From positions 14,916-78,915 of the forward strand of contig CAWEVI010000013.1 of the NCBI GenBank assembly GCA_963812475.1: a DNA stretch of 64,000 nt, given 5' to 3'. Below, piece after piece: positions 36,329-44,971 of this stretch (position 1 is the first letter of the stretch; each line of letters starts with the position of its first letter). The translations under genes were made by a program, and so were the position numbers. The stretch comes from JAMXLO01 sp963812475. GTDB taxonomy: Bacteria > Pseudomonadota > Alphaproteobacteria > Acetobacterales > Acetobacteraceae. Below the pieces are notes generated by a model. The model did not search any database. It saw nothing but the letters and a program-made list of their open reading frames with translations, and had not been told where the DNA came from.

Positions 36329-37240
36329 ATGGAACAGAGCGAATCGACCGAACCGGCGCCGATGAACCAGGCTCCGGGGATGATCTATCCGTCACAGGAT
36401 ACGCAGGACGCGTCGGCGTCGTGTCCGACCTGCGGTGGTGACGCCGCCTCCATGCCGCTGAGCCCCGTCTACGCGCTCGGACGCATCGAGCCGCGCATCC
36501 CGAGACTTTCGGTGGAAAAGGAACTGGCCCAGGCGGCCGGGCGTGCCGACACCGCCGGCAAGACCGATCCGCAGGTGTTCGGCGAGGTCTTGTCCCGTCC
36601 GGAGAACCGCTATCTGGTGCGGCAGATGTGCTGGGTGTTCACGAACCGGGGTCTCGAAACCTACATCCTGCAGCCGCGGGTCGCCGAGGACTTCAGCCTG
36701 CTGGTGGGCGCGATCCGGCAGGCACCGGGTCCGGCCGACCTCGATGTCGTGGTCGGAATGCGCGGGCCCCTCGCGCCGCCCGAAATGTGCAACGGGCTGG
36801 TGGTGCCGATGGTGGTCTTCGACCAGATCTATTCGTTCGATCGCGAGGCTCTGATCAAGGCGATACCGCGACCAAAGGAAGTGACCGCCGCGGCGTTCGG
36901 CCCGGCCGCCGAGCAGGTGTTCGATCGGATCATGCAGATGACCGACAATGCGGGCGCAACTGACGAGCATCGCGCGCTGAATTATCTCGTGATGCGCTAT
37001 CCCGCGATCTACGCCAAGGCGGCCGAAGAGTTTGCGCGAGACTTCTCGCTGAGCGGGGTCGAAGTGCGGCCGTCGCCGCTCGGCGGTACCCGCAGACTGG
37101 TCGATTGCGTGTTCGGTTACACGAACCGCAACACCGATTTCACCGAGAAGTTTCTCGTGCGGGTGGATGTGACCGAGGAGTTTCCGTTTCTGGTGACAAA
37201 GCTGTCGCCCTATTACGATCTCAACCTAAGCAATCGATAG
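36329..37240 (+). CDS. PatG C-terminal-domain-like protein
   Basis: A 303-residue cytoplasmic protein. An N-terminal CPTCGG pair (Cys32, Cys35) precedes a domain starting PVYALGRIEPRIPRLSVEKE. It continues with SRPENRYLVRQMCWV, LETYILQPR, GPLAPPEMCNGLVVP, FDQIYSFDREALIKAIPRP and ends FPFLVTKLSPYYDLN. This matches the region C-terminal to the protease in cyanobactin PatG (domain of unknown function, family knowledge). A stand-alone copy next to a stand-alone protease suggests that they act together on the downstream peptides. GGA lies upstream of ATG 36329, 22 bases after the previous stop. Confidence 0.85.
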   Translation: MEQSESTEPAPMNQAPGMIYPSQDTQDASASCPTCGGDAASMPLSPVYALGRIEPRIPRLSVEKELAQAAGRADTAGKTDPQVFGEVLSRPENRYLVRQMCWVFTNRGLETYILQPRVAEDFSLLVGAIRQAPGPADLDVVVGMRGPLAPPEMCNGLVVPMVVFDQIYSFDREALIKAIPRPKEVTAAAFGPAAEQVFDRIMQMTDNAGATDEHRALNYLVMRYPAIYAKAAEEFARDFSLSGVEVRPSPLGGTRRLVDCVFGYTNRNTDFTEKFLVRVDVTEEFPFLVTKLSPYYDLNLSNR

Positions 37241-37250
37241 GAGATGTGAC

Positions 37251-37499
37251 ATGAACACCTTCAGCCTGCCCGGATTTACGGCGGAAGCATCGCTCTCTCC
37301 GGCCGCCAGCCAATACTCCACGCCCAGCTTGCGGCGCCGCGGGAGCGTCGGACGAGGGGTTGTTGCGCAACTGTCCACGATCGGTCTCGGCGACACCGGC
37401 GGCGGCGGAGGCGATGAGCCGGACTGCATTCTGCGCTGCTACTGGCGGTGCGGGCGGTATGGGTGCTTTCCGTCGAACTGCTACTGGCTCTGCTTCTAG
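37251..37499 (+). CDS. Candidate RiPP precursor 1, Cys-rich tail
   Basis: An 82-residue protein that begins ten bases after the PatG-like stop, with AGGAG overlapping that stop. The leader has LPGFTAEASL (residues 6-15). The middle is Ser/Arg-rich, and a Gly run (TGGGGGDEPD, 49-58) ends the leader part. The last 24 residues hold six cysteines (59, 63, 67, 72, 77, 81) among Tyr, Trp and Phe, ending NCYWLCF. There is no membrane segment. It is a candidate substrate for the upstream protease: the Gly run is a plausible cleavage zone and the Cys/aromatic tail the core. No cyanobactin recognition motif is seen. Confidence 0.8.
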   Translation: MNTFSLPGFTAEASLSPAASQYSTPSLRRRGSVGRGVVAQLSTIGLGDTGGGGGDEPDCILRCYWRCGRYGCFPSNCYWLCF

Positions 37500-37630
37500 G
37501 AGGGCGCGGAACTCGCGGTAACCGTTATCCGTCACGGCCGAGGGCAGATCCGGCCGCGCGTTGACGGACATTGGTGTTTCGGCATGAGCCCGAGGGCCCG
37601 GCTCTTGCCCGGAAGAGGGAGACAGAAGCG

Positions 37631-37897
37631 ATGACGATGCCCGGATTTAGTGCAGAAGCCGCGCTTTTGCCGACGGTCGGTCACTACCGTTCGGTGGGCG
37701 GGCAGTCACCTGGCGACGCGGATCGGGGGATAGCGCCACAAATGTTGGCCGGAAGCTCAGCGATCGCGCGCTCGCCGTTCTCCGGGTCGTGCATGTGCGG
37801 TCCGGGATACTGCTGCTGTATATTCTGCTACTTCAACTCGTGCTATTTCTGGTGCTGGTCGAGCGTCCTCGCCCAGGGACAGTCGTCAATCGACTGA
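37631..37897 (+). CDS. Candidate RiPP precursor 2, Cys-rich tail
   Basis: An 88-residue protein 131 bases after precursor 1, with GGGAG before ATG 37631. MPGFSAEAALLP (residues 3-14) repeats the leader motif of precursor 1. The rest of the leader differs. The tail has eight cysteines (54, 56, 61, 62, 63, 66, 71, 75) in GYCCCIFCYFNSCYFWCW, again mixed with aromatic residues, followed by a short polar follower (SSVLAQGQSSID). The shared leader with different Cys cores is the usual look of paralogous RiPP precursors. Confidence 0.78.
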   Translation: MTMPGFSAEAALLPTVGHYRSVGGQSPGDADRGIAPQMLAGSSAIARSPFSGSCMCGPGYCCCIFCYFNSCYFWCWSSVLAQGQSSID

Positions 37898-38031
37898 TTT
37901 CGGCCGGCGGGCGCCGGCGGATGGTGGGACCGGTGAGGGCCGATTGCCACAGCCGGCGGTAAGCGACCGCGCGCGGCTTGCTGGCCGCGGTCCAGTTACG
38001 CGGGAAGACGGGCATTCGCCGGCCTGAACGA

Positions 38032-39891
38032 TCACTCCTGGGCGAGCCCGATCTGCGCCTCCAGATCGCGTCGGATCGCCGCCAGGACATGCGCGGTCCG
38101 CTTGCGCGTGTCGCCCTCGCAGAGGGACCCGGTTAGGTTCGACACCAGTTCCCGTTGCACCGACACCTCACGCTGCGTCACGGTCCAGTGCGCCTCGTAG
38201 TGCAGCAGCGCATTGTCGATCACCAGGTCGTGCGGCGCCCGCGTCACCCGCGAGCCCGTGGGCAGCGTCAGCACGAGCGTCTCGATCTGCCGGCCGGCAT
38301 GGCACGGCGTCGGGTCGGTGTCCTTCAGATCGCGCAGGCCGAGCGGCCCGAGCAGCGGGTCGCCAGGCCGCTCCAGCAGCCGCAGTCCGACCGGCAGGGG
38401 AAACGTTGCTCCGTCCAGCAGTTCCGGCCTGGCATCGAGCTTGAAATGCCCGACCACGCTGTAGTCCGCGTCGATGTTGGTTGGCGGAGGAAAACCGAAG
38501 CTGCCGGTGCCGTCCTCGCCCAATGTCTTGAGCTGAGCCTGCGCCGCGGCTTGGCGTCCCTGCTGGTCGATGGATCGCGCCGACAGTCGGAGCGAGGCGG
38601 AGAAGGCGCCCGACGCGACGGTCGTGCTGTCGCCCTCGATCGTGCCGTCCGGCTCGAGCCGCGCCTTGGTCACGAACGTCGCCGTCGCCTGATCGTGCGC
38701 GAGGTCCGGCGTCCGCCGCTCGGCGGGCGCGGTCGTGCCGGCGTGCACCGCCGGTTTGCCGTATTCCTGGAACGACAGCACGCCGAACGGCGCGACGCCG
38801 GCCGTCGTATCCGCGTACAGCGCGAACTCGGGCAGCCAGGTGATAACATGGTTCAGCACGGCCAGGGTCGGTGAGTCGGGAAGCACATACTCATTGCCGA
38901 GGTTGATCAGCACCGGCTCGCTGTCGATGCCGCGCGCCCGGAGCAACGCGCCGAACAGGACCGCGTGGTCCTTGCAATCGCCGTAGCCGACTTCGAGGAT
39001 GGCCGACGCGGCATGCGGTTCGATCGCACCCTGGGCCAGCCAGACGGCAACATAGCGGATATGCGTGCTCACCCAGTCGTAGAGTGCGCGCGCCTGCTCC
39101 CTGCGGTCGGTGATCCCGTCGGTCAATTTGTCCGCCAACTGCTGAATCGCGGGCGTGACGGCCTCTTTCGGCGCGGCCTGCGCGGCATACGCGCGTGCCA
39201 TCGTGGCGTAGTCGGGCATGCTGGAGGCGAAGGCGCGCGGCAGGCGCTGGAACGGACCCACGGCCGCCGGCTCGGCGATCTGCGCGTTGGGATAGGTGGC
39301 GTGGAAGTGATAGACGATCTTATCGCCGTCCTGACGCTGCTCGGCCTCGATGCCATCTGCCGCGATGCGCAGCGGCATGGTGGCGGGCGCGGTGATCGTC
39401 ACCTGATAGTCGTGCCAGCTTATCGAGCGATCCAGGAGGGTCTGCCAGATGAACTGGCCGGGAAACAGCGGCTTACGGATCTCCCGCCTTATCGTATAGA
39501 CCAACGTGTCCTGCGCGGCCACGGCGGGGAACACGATCACCTTGCGTTCCTGGTCGTTGAACAGCGTCAGGTTCGGCGATCCGGGGACGAGTTGGGCGTG
39601 GATTGCGGCGGCATCCACCGGCAGGCGCGTACCGTCCGGCTTCTGGGTATAGGCTTCGACGACGGTCAGTTGCTCGCGCGAGGAACTGAATGCGATCGGC
39701 TGCTGGGCGATCCGTTGCGCCGCGGCGTCGTTGGTCGCCCGCAGTTCGATATGGGCGGTCTGCACCGCGCTGCCGTCGGGATGCACATCGACGTCCACCA
39801 CCACCTGACGGATGATCAACTGTGCCTGCGCCCACGCCGGCACGCCGACCGCCAGCAAGGCGGACGCCAGGTATCGCGTCATCATACGCAT
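38032..39891 (-). CDS. DUF3857/transglutaminase-like exported protein
   Basis: A 619-residue exported protein: signal peptide to about WAQAQ, a DUF3857 domain (about 25-200) and a transglutaminase-like core. The core nucleophile is Cys306 in GYGDCKDHAVLF and the catalytic His348 is in LNHVITW, followed by FALYADTT with the expected Asp. Such proteins are found in the envelope of many Gram-negatives; their substrates are unknown. It is convergent with precursor 2 of the RiPP-like locus and probably independent of it. Confidence 0.88.
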   Translation of the reverse strand: MRMMTRYLASALLAVGVPAWAQAQLIIRQVVVDVDVHPDGSAVQTAHIELRATNDAAAQRIAQQPIAFSSSREQLTVVEAYTQKPDGTRLPVDAAAIHAQLVPGSPNLTLFNDQERKVIVFPAVAAQDTLVYTIRREIRKPLFPGQFIWQTLLDRSISWHDYQVTITAPATMPLRIAADGIEAEQRQDGDKIVYHFHATYPNAQIAEPAAVGPFQRLPRAFASSMPDYATMARAYAAQAAPKEAVTPAIQQLADKLTDGITDRREQARALYDWVSTHIRYVAVWLAQGAIEPHAASAILEVGYGDCKDHAVLFGALLRARGIDSEPVLINLGNEYVLPDSPTLAVLNHVITWLPEFALYADTTAGVAPFGVLSFQEYGKPAVHAGTTAPAERRTPDLAHDQATATFVTKARLEPDGTIEGDSTTVASGAFSASLRLSARSIDQQGRQAAAQAQLKTLGEDGTGSFGFPPPTNIDADYSVVGHFKLDARPELLDGATFPLPVGLRLLERPGDPLLGPLGLRDLKDTDPTPCHAGRQIETLVLTLPTGSRVTRAPHDLVIDNALLHYEAHWTVTQREVSVQRELVSNLTGSLCEGDTRKRTAHVLAAIRRDLEAQIGLAQE

Positions 39892-39991
39892 CGCCGCACC
39901 TTTCCCCGCCAGTCACGGCGGATACTGCCGCAATCGGACGCTCCCGTCAGCAGCGACATGCGGGAGAGGTGGGGCGGGGGTGGTTGGGGGC

Positions 39992-40246
39992 TCAGGCCGC
40001 GGCGGGCAGCTTTGGCTCCTCGAGGAGGCGCGACCAGTAGCGGATGGCCGAGGCCGGCAGCTGATCGTCCTTGCCGAGGGTCACGGTCTCGCCGGTGGGC
40101 GTGCCGAATATGTTCAGCAATTCGTATTTGCCGGCCGTGGGCGCCTGATCTGTCGGATCGTATTCGGGTGGTCGCGGCATGGCGGCCTTCCACTCAGGAG
40201 ACCCCTCGTGCCACGCCGGCGCCATGACGGCATTGATCTGGATCAT
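39992..40246 (-). CDS. Small hypothetical protein
   Basis: An 84-residue protein of unknown function. It reads MPRPPEYDPTDQAPTAGKYE, then NIFGTPTGETVTLGKDDQLP and a Leu/Glu-rich end. There is no signal, membrane segment or motif known to me. The amino acid use looks like a real cytosolic protein, but no clear ribosome binding site precedes the ATG at 40246. The longer open frame upstream overlaps the glycosyltransferase gene and is not credible. Confidence 0.45.
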   Translation of the reverse strand: MIQINAVMAPAWHEGSPEWKAAMPRPPEYDPTDQAPTAGKYELLNIFGTPTGETVTLGKDDQLPASAIRYWSRLLEEPKLPAAA

Positions 40247-40354
40247 GGGGCGGGATTGGTCGGGGTGGCCAGCCAGATCGCGTCGCCAATCGCCTGGGGG
40301 GGGTTGCGACAGCGGATTAACGCAATCTAGACGTTCTTTCGGTATCGGCACCGG

Positions 40355-41323
40355 ATGCGTCGACCACCCCGTCTCGCGATGATGATGCTTCCGAGCCTCG
40401 ATCACTTCACAGCCGACCTGCTGGCACGTCTGCCGGCTGCTTCGGGCTGGGAGGTCAAGAAATTCATGGTCACCGGACCAGCACCAATGGCAGCGGCCTT
40501 GGCTTGGACCGACGATACATCGCGGGACGCGGTTTGGTTCGAATTCTGCTGGCCGCCGTTTCCGGCATTGATCGGCGCGATCGATTTTGCCGGGAGGCGG
40601 GTGATGGTCCGTGTGCATCGGATCGAAGCGACGGAGACATCGCATGTAGCCGGTACCCCCTGGGAGAAGGTGGACGATGTAATCGTGGTCAGCCCGGACA
40701 TGGAGCAGCGCGTTCTGACCGCAGCGCCCGAGATCGCAGTGACGACACGACTTCACCTTGTGTGCAACGGCGTGGATACCGAACGCTACAAGCCGGCGAC
40801 CAAATGGAGTCCGTTCCGCATCGGCTGGTGCGGGCTGATGACGTTACGGAAGAATCCCACATTGGCGTTGCAGATTCTCGCGCAATTGCATGAGGCGGAC
40901 GAACAATATTTCCTAAGCGTGTGCGGGATGGGCGGTGAGCCCTTGGCCCATGAGACGTTCGTGCATCTCGCAAAACGGCTAGGCTTGTTAGGTTTGATCC
41001 GATGGGAAGGGAGGGTTGCGCAAGACGATATGCCTGCGTGGCATGCCGCGAATGGAGTGTTGCTCCATACGAGCTTGCACGAAGGGCTGAGTTACGCCGT
41101 CTTGGAAGCTGCTGCAAGCGGTTGCGACCTTGCCGTGCTCGATCATCCTGGCGCCGCTGCCTGCTGGCCGGCGTCGATCCTGTTCGGCACGACGGACGAG
41201 GCTGTGACAATGATCGGCACAGCCAGGCCTGGGCGGTGGCGCGAGTATGTATGCGGACGGTATTCCGTGGAACAGCAGGTTCAAGCGGTCGCCACGCTGC
41301 TGAACCGAAGCGCCAACCGATGA
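40355..41323 (+). CDS. Glycosyltransferase, GT4-like
   Basis: A 322-residue cytoplasmic glycosyltransferase with a GT-B fold. The N-terminal domain reads LPSLDHFTADLLARLP and WFEFCWPPFPALI. The C-terminal donor-binding domain has NGVDTERYKP, FRIGWCGLMTLRKNP and HTSLHEGLSYAVLEAAASG, the E-x7-E region of GT4 enzymes (Glu in HEGLSY and Glu in VLEAAA). Donor and acceptor are unknown. The next gene is a two-domain methyltransferase, so both may decorate a surface glycan. Codon use is mixed, with lower GC toward the 3' end. Confidence 0.86.
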   Translation: MRRPPRLAMMMLPSLDHFTADLLARLPAASGWEVKKFMVTGPAPMAAALAWTDDTSRDAVWFEFCWPPFPALIGAIDFAGRRVMVRVHRIEATETSHVAGTPWEKVDDVIVVSPDMEQRVLTAAPEIAVTTRLHLVCNGVDTERYKPATKWSPFRIGWCGLMTLRKNPTLALQILAQLHEADEQYFLSVCGMGGEPLAHETFVHLAKRLGLLGLIRWEGRVAQDDMPAWHAANGVLLHTSLHEGLSYAVLEAAASGCDLAVLDHPGAAACWPASILFGTTDEAVTMIGTARPGRWREYVCGRYSVEQQVQAVATLLNRSANR

Positions 41324-41420
41324 GCATCCGCCCCTTGAAGAAGCTGAGCTCGAACTAGCGCATAAATCATCGGATCTGGCATTTAAGACCCGAGAAGTTG
41401 AGCAACTCCAGTTCCATAGC
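41322..41420 (+). pseudogene. Coding-like relic (coiled-coil fragment)
   Basis: In the frame of the following methyltransferase, but without a start codon, the sequence reads LEEAELELAHKSSDLAFK and TREVEQLQ, which looks like a heptad-type coiled coil. It then dissolves into low-quality sequence. It may be the remnant of a truncated gene at the border of the AT-richer insert. Evidence is compositional only. Confidence 0.3.
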
Positions 41421-41549
41421 GTGTCCACCCGCCAAGTCGACAGTTGCCGTCAGGCGGTTCGGCTTCCTTCGAATCCAACGTTCTCACGTTTTTCATCAAT
41501 CTGGTGCGCGTGTCAAAAGGCGTCAGATTACTCGGATGAAAGAGCCAAT

Positions 41550-43262
41550 ATGAACTATAATTCGTCAAAAAATACGTCGCATTTACTAAGCAGTCCACTT
41601 ACAGGAACCAGCATTGGCGTCGAAGTCGTCAGAGACGTTAGCGTAATTCAATTGATCGAAGGATACAGGTTGCGTCTTGGCGTGGATATCTCCTCACTCT
41701 TTTCTGGTATAACTAAATTGCAGCTTATGTACGACACCCATACGGGCATGTCATTCTTTAGCCCGCTGGTTACCGGCGATGCTGCGTTCTATGCGACAAT
41801 GTCCCGCCGTCCAGGCTATCACCGCCCGAATAAGGCGGAATTCCGGATTGCTGCACCCTATATCCCTGCGGGCGTACGCGTGCTTGAAGTAGGTGCAGGT
41901 GTCGGTCACTTCACGATGCATCTGAAAGATGTCGACTATACGGGCCTCGAATTCAATGCTGACGCAGTTGCGGAAGCTGTCTCCCATCGCCGAAACGTAT
42001 GCAGCAGAGACGTTCGAGACCTCGTGTTGGAGCAATTCGAAAGTTTTGATGTGACATGCGCTTTTCAGGTGCTGGAACACGTAGCCGATCCACTTGGCAT
42101 GATCGGAGCGATGGTGTCACTCACTCGGCCTGGAGGTCGGATCATTCTGGCGACACCGAATGCTGGCGCCTATATCAGCCGCTGCCGCGACCTGCTGAGT
42201 TCGCCACCCCACCACGTAACCTGGTGGGAAGACCGGACCTGGGGTTGGGTCGCCAGCCAATTCGGCCTCATCGATCTGAAAATCCAACATACCCCGATTG
42301 ATGAGATGCTGGGTGTTTGGGCGCAAATGATTGCGAGCGATGGCGTTGCCCGGCAGCTTGGCCTGACGCTCGATCCGGTCGTGGATGAATCACCGCTGCG
42401 CAACCGGATCGACCAGTTGGCTGCGCCCATTGCACGAACCATACTGGCGGGCATCACCCACAAAGCCGACGTTCCGGAGGCAGGGCACACCAGCGTTGCT
42501 GTCTTTACAAAGCCAGAAGCAGCCACTGATAGAGCGGGATCGGGAGCAGCGCGGGAAGGCCACGGGATGGCCGTGCGGGAACGCAAGCGGTTCGACACCG
42601 TAGGCGAGATGATCGTTGATTTTTTTGTCCACGACACTCCCGATGCGCTCGAGAATCGCAGGGTCAGTTCAGGTGGCAGCGTCACCTGCGCTTTTCTGGG
42701 ACATACGTTTCCCGGCGGCCTGCCGTCGGGTTTCGGTATGGCGGAGATTGGCGTTTGGCACGGAGAAACGACCATAAAGCTCGCGGAATTGCTACCCGAA
42801 GACGGATTTCTGCACATTTTCGATTTCGAGCAGATTGTGCAAGCGGTCAGCCGGCGTCTGAGCGTGGCAGGCCACACCAACGTGTCGGGTTTCGGTTGTT
42901 CGACAAAGGCCTGCGACTCATACAATTGGTCTTTGATGCGGTTATTGATCAGCAATCCACTACCGATTTACGACTATATTTATGTTGACGGCTCGCATGC
43001 CTGGGAAATCGATGGTTTGGCTTTTTTCCTTCTCGATCGGTTACTGAAACCCGGTGGTTACATGGATTTTGACGATTATGGATGGTCTATGGCGGCCTCA
43101 CCGGCGTTAAATCCGACGGCATGCCCGGAAATTCTCAATTGGTTTACAGACGAGCAAATCAAGACTTCCCATATAATGCTCATCGTTGAACTCCTCGTGA
43201 AGCGAGATAGCCGATACCATGAGGTTGTCAGCAACAAAATCTTTCGGAAGGCCAGTGCCTGA
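41550..43262 (+). CDS. Two-domain SAM methyltransferase, AT-richer, probably acquired
   Basis: A 570-residue protein with two class I methyltransferase domains. Domain 1 (about 85-290) has VLEVGAGVGHF (111-121) and FQVLEHVADPLG, with LTRPGGRIILATPN. Domain 2 (about 375-565) has GMAEIGVWHGETT (397-409), IFDFEQIV, YIYVDGSHAWEIDG and LLKPGGYMDFDDY, like methyltransferases of glycan or antibiotic loci. The gene is visibly richer in A and T than its neighbours, which suggests transfer. ATG 41550 is chosen because upstream sequence in frame looks non-native. Substrates are unknown; a surface polysaccharide is plausible because a glycosyltransferase precedes it. Confidence 0.85.
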   Translation: MNYNSSKNTSHLLSSPLTGTSIGVEVVRDVSVIQLIEGYRLRLGVDISSLFSGITKLQLMYDTHTGMSFFSPLVTGDAAFYATMSRRPGYHRPNKAEFRIAAPYIPAGVRVLEVGAGVGHFTMHLKDVDYTGLEFNADAVAEAVSHRRNVCSRDVRDLVLEQFESFDVTCAFQVLEHVADPLGMIGAMVSLTRPGGRIILATPNAGAYISRCRDLLSSPPHHVTWWEDRTWGWVASQFGLIDLKIQHTPIDEMLGVWAQMIASDGVARQLGLTLDPVVDESPLRNRIDQLAAPIARTILAGITHKADVPEAGHTSVAVFTKPEAATDRAGSGAAREGHGMAVRERKRFDTVGEMIVDFFVHDTPDALENRRVSSGGSVTCAFLGHTFPGGLPSGFGMAEIGVWHGETTIKLAELLPEDGFLHIFDFEQIVQAVSRRLSVAGHTNVSGFGCSTKACDSYNWSLMRLLISNPLPIYDYIYVDGSHAWEIDGLAFFLLDRLLKPGGYMDFDDYGWSMAASPALNPTACPEILNWFTDEQIKTSHIMLIVELLVKRDSRYHEVVSNKIFRKASA

Positions 43263-43765
43263 AACGATTGATTGGTTCCTGGGTCCTCAGATCAAAGAAT
43301 TGGATAGTATTCGGCGCCCGGATGAAAACTGGCACAAGGGCGCGACGCTACGCTGCGATCTGGCGCCCCTGGTTGCCTCTGCTCATGTGCCGTCGCGTGG
43401 GACTTCATCGACGCCAACCCGGTGCGGCAATCCGGCAAGTGCCGCGATGTCAGATTGACCAGGACCAAAACACTCAGTCCACGCGTGCCACCGCTCAGCG
43501 ACACCAGCCTCAACGCACTTGTCGGCACACCTCGGCACGTCACCGCGCCCTTCGCCCGGCGAACCGGAGCCAGACCCGCGCTCCAGGCAATTCCCGGCGA
43601 TATGACCATCACCATGACGATGCCCTGCTCGCACTGAGACCGAGCAGGCTCGTCCGCACCGGGGCGGTGGCCTCGACCGGATCGAGCGTGTGTTTCTGCC
43701 AAGGATTTCAGTGATGTGGCTGCGGGCTGTCACGCACGCGGTCCCGTGGTAGAACTCACCCCGGC
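43263..43765. other. 500-base non-coding gap before tRNA-Thr
   Basis: The first about 80 bases can be read as WFLGPQIKELDSIRRPDEN in one frame, which looks like a small coding remnant. The rest shows no gene. Open frames on the minus strand that cross the tRNA are spurious. Confidence 0.4.
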
Positions 43766-43840
43766 GCCGGGTTAGCACAGTGGTAGTGCAGCGGTTTTGT
43801 AAACCGAAGGTCGGGGGTTCAAATCCCTCACCCGGCACCA
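43766..43840 (+). tRNA. tRNA-Thr (anticodon TGT), CCA encoded
   Basis: The acceptor stem GCCGGGT pairs with ACCCGGC. The D-arm is GCAC/GTGC, the anticodon loop TTTGTAA gives anticodon TGT, and the T-arm contains GGTTCAAATCC. The discriminator A and the CCA end are encoded. The base pair at the foot of the anticodon stem is a G-A mismatch; the other four pairs are canonical. It reads ACA codons and is the only tRNA in the window. Confidence 0.95.
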
Positions 43841-43936
43841 CCGGAGCGGACTTCGAGTCGAGCCCGGCTCCCTTGACGCCCCCTGCCGGCGCCGTACATA
43901 TCGCTGCGCAATATCAACATCCCGGAGGATACGCCC

Positions 43937-44971
43937 ATGCAGCATGGCATTTCACGGCGTGCCCTCGGGCGCGCATCCCTCGCCACCCTGGGCAGCTTCG
44001 CCATCCTGCGCCATCCCCGCGGCGAAGAACCGCTGAAGATCCGCTGCTCGCTCGACACCGCGCCGTCGCATGTCCGCAACGTCTCGATCGTCGATTACCT
44101 GGGCAAGCTCGAGCATGCCTCGGGCGGGAAGATCACCAGCGAGGTGTTCCACAGCGGCCAGTTGTTCGCCGATCTGAACGTCGCCAAGGCGCTGCTGCAG
44201 GGCCAGGTTGAGATGGCCGCGCCCGGCGCCTGGACACTGACCGGACTGGTGCCGGACTGCGACATGGTGCAGCTCCCGGTGTTCTACGGCCAGCCGATGG
44301 AGGTGACGCACGCCGCCAGCGACGGCCGCGCCGGCGCCCATATCAACGGTCAGCTCGAAACCAAGCTGCGCACGCATGTGCTGGGATCGTGGATCGATCT
44401 GGGATTCCAGAACTGGTACAGCACCAAGAAGCCGATCAAGGCGACCGACGACCTGAAGGGCATGAAGATCCGCAGCCCCGGCGGCGCCGGCATCAGCTGG
44501 CGGATCGCCTTCTTTGGCGGCATCCCGAATGTCACGCCCTGGCCGAACGTGCCGCTGGCGCTGTCGCAGGGTACGTTCGACGGCTTCGTCTCGACCGACG
44601 AAAGCTGCACCACTGCCAAGCTGTGGGAAGCCGGGGTGCGGAACTCCTACGCCGACCACCAGTATTCCGGTCAGTACATCCCGATGATCTCCGGGACGTT
44701 CTGGGACAAGCTATCCGCCGATCAGCAGACGCTGATGCGCGATCTGTGGGCGCAGAACATCGGCACCTACCGCACCAATGCCGCGGCCGCGCAGGCGCGG
44801 GCACGCAAGACCATGGAAGACAACGGCGTCACGTTCGTCGATCCGTCGAAGCAGGAGCTCGCTGCGGCGCGCAAACGCATGCAGGCGGACGTCGCCACGC
44901 TGATCAAGGACGCCAAGCTGTCGCCCGAAGTGGTGAAATACGCCGAGGAGGCCGCCGCACAGACGGCCTGA
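43937..44971 (+). CDS. dctP: TRAP transporter solute-binding protein (DctP family)
   Basis: A 344-residue periplasmic binding protein. The N-terminus SRRALGRASLATLG looks like a twin-arginine signal. Binding-protein features are FHSGQLFADLNVAKALLQGQVEM, the conserved LKGMKIRSPGGAG (Arg of the RxP carboxylate-binding motif), and FDGFVSTDESC. The ligand is probably an organic acid, as for most DctP proteins. It heads a dctP-dctQ-dctM operon. GGAGG lies upstream of the ATG, and the stop overlaps dctQ (TGATG). Confidence 0.92.
   Translation: MQHGISRRALGRASLATLGSFAILRHPRGEEPLKIRCSLDTAPSHVRNVSIVDYLGKLEHASGGKITSEVFHSGQLFADLNVAKALLQGQVEMAAPGAWTLTGLVPDCDMVQLPVFYGQPMEVTHAASDGRAGAHINGQLETKLRTHVLGSWIDLGFQNWYSTKKPIKATDDLKGMKIRSPGGAGISWRIAFFGGIPNVTPWPNVPLALSQGTFDGFVSTDESCTTAKLWEAGVRNSYADHQYSGQYIPMISGTFWDKLSADQQTLMRDLWAQNIGTYRTNAAAAQARARKTMEDNGVTFVDPSKQELAAARKRMQADVATLIKDAKLSPEVVKYAEEAAAQTA

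Noticed and set aside
38032..39891. Transglutaminase-like protein as part of the RiPP-like locus
   Set aside because: Opposite strand, signal peptide and a common envelope family; no evidence of linkage beyond proximity.
43383..43841. Minus-strand open frame beginning GEGFEPPTFGLQNRC
   Set aside because: It is the antisense of tRNA-Thr, a well-known false protein, and continues into non-coding DNA.
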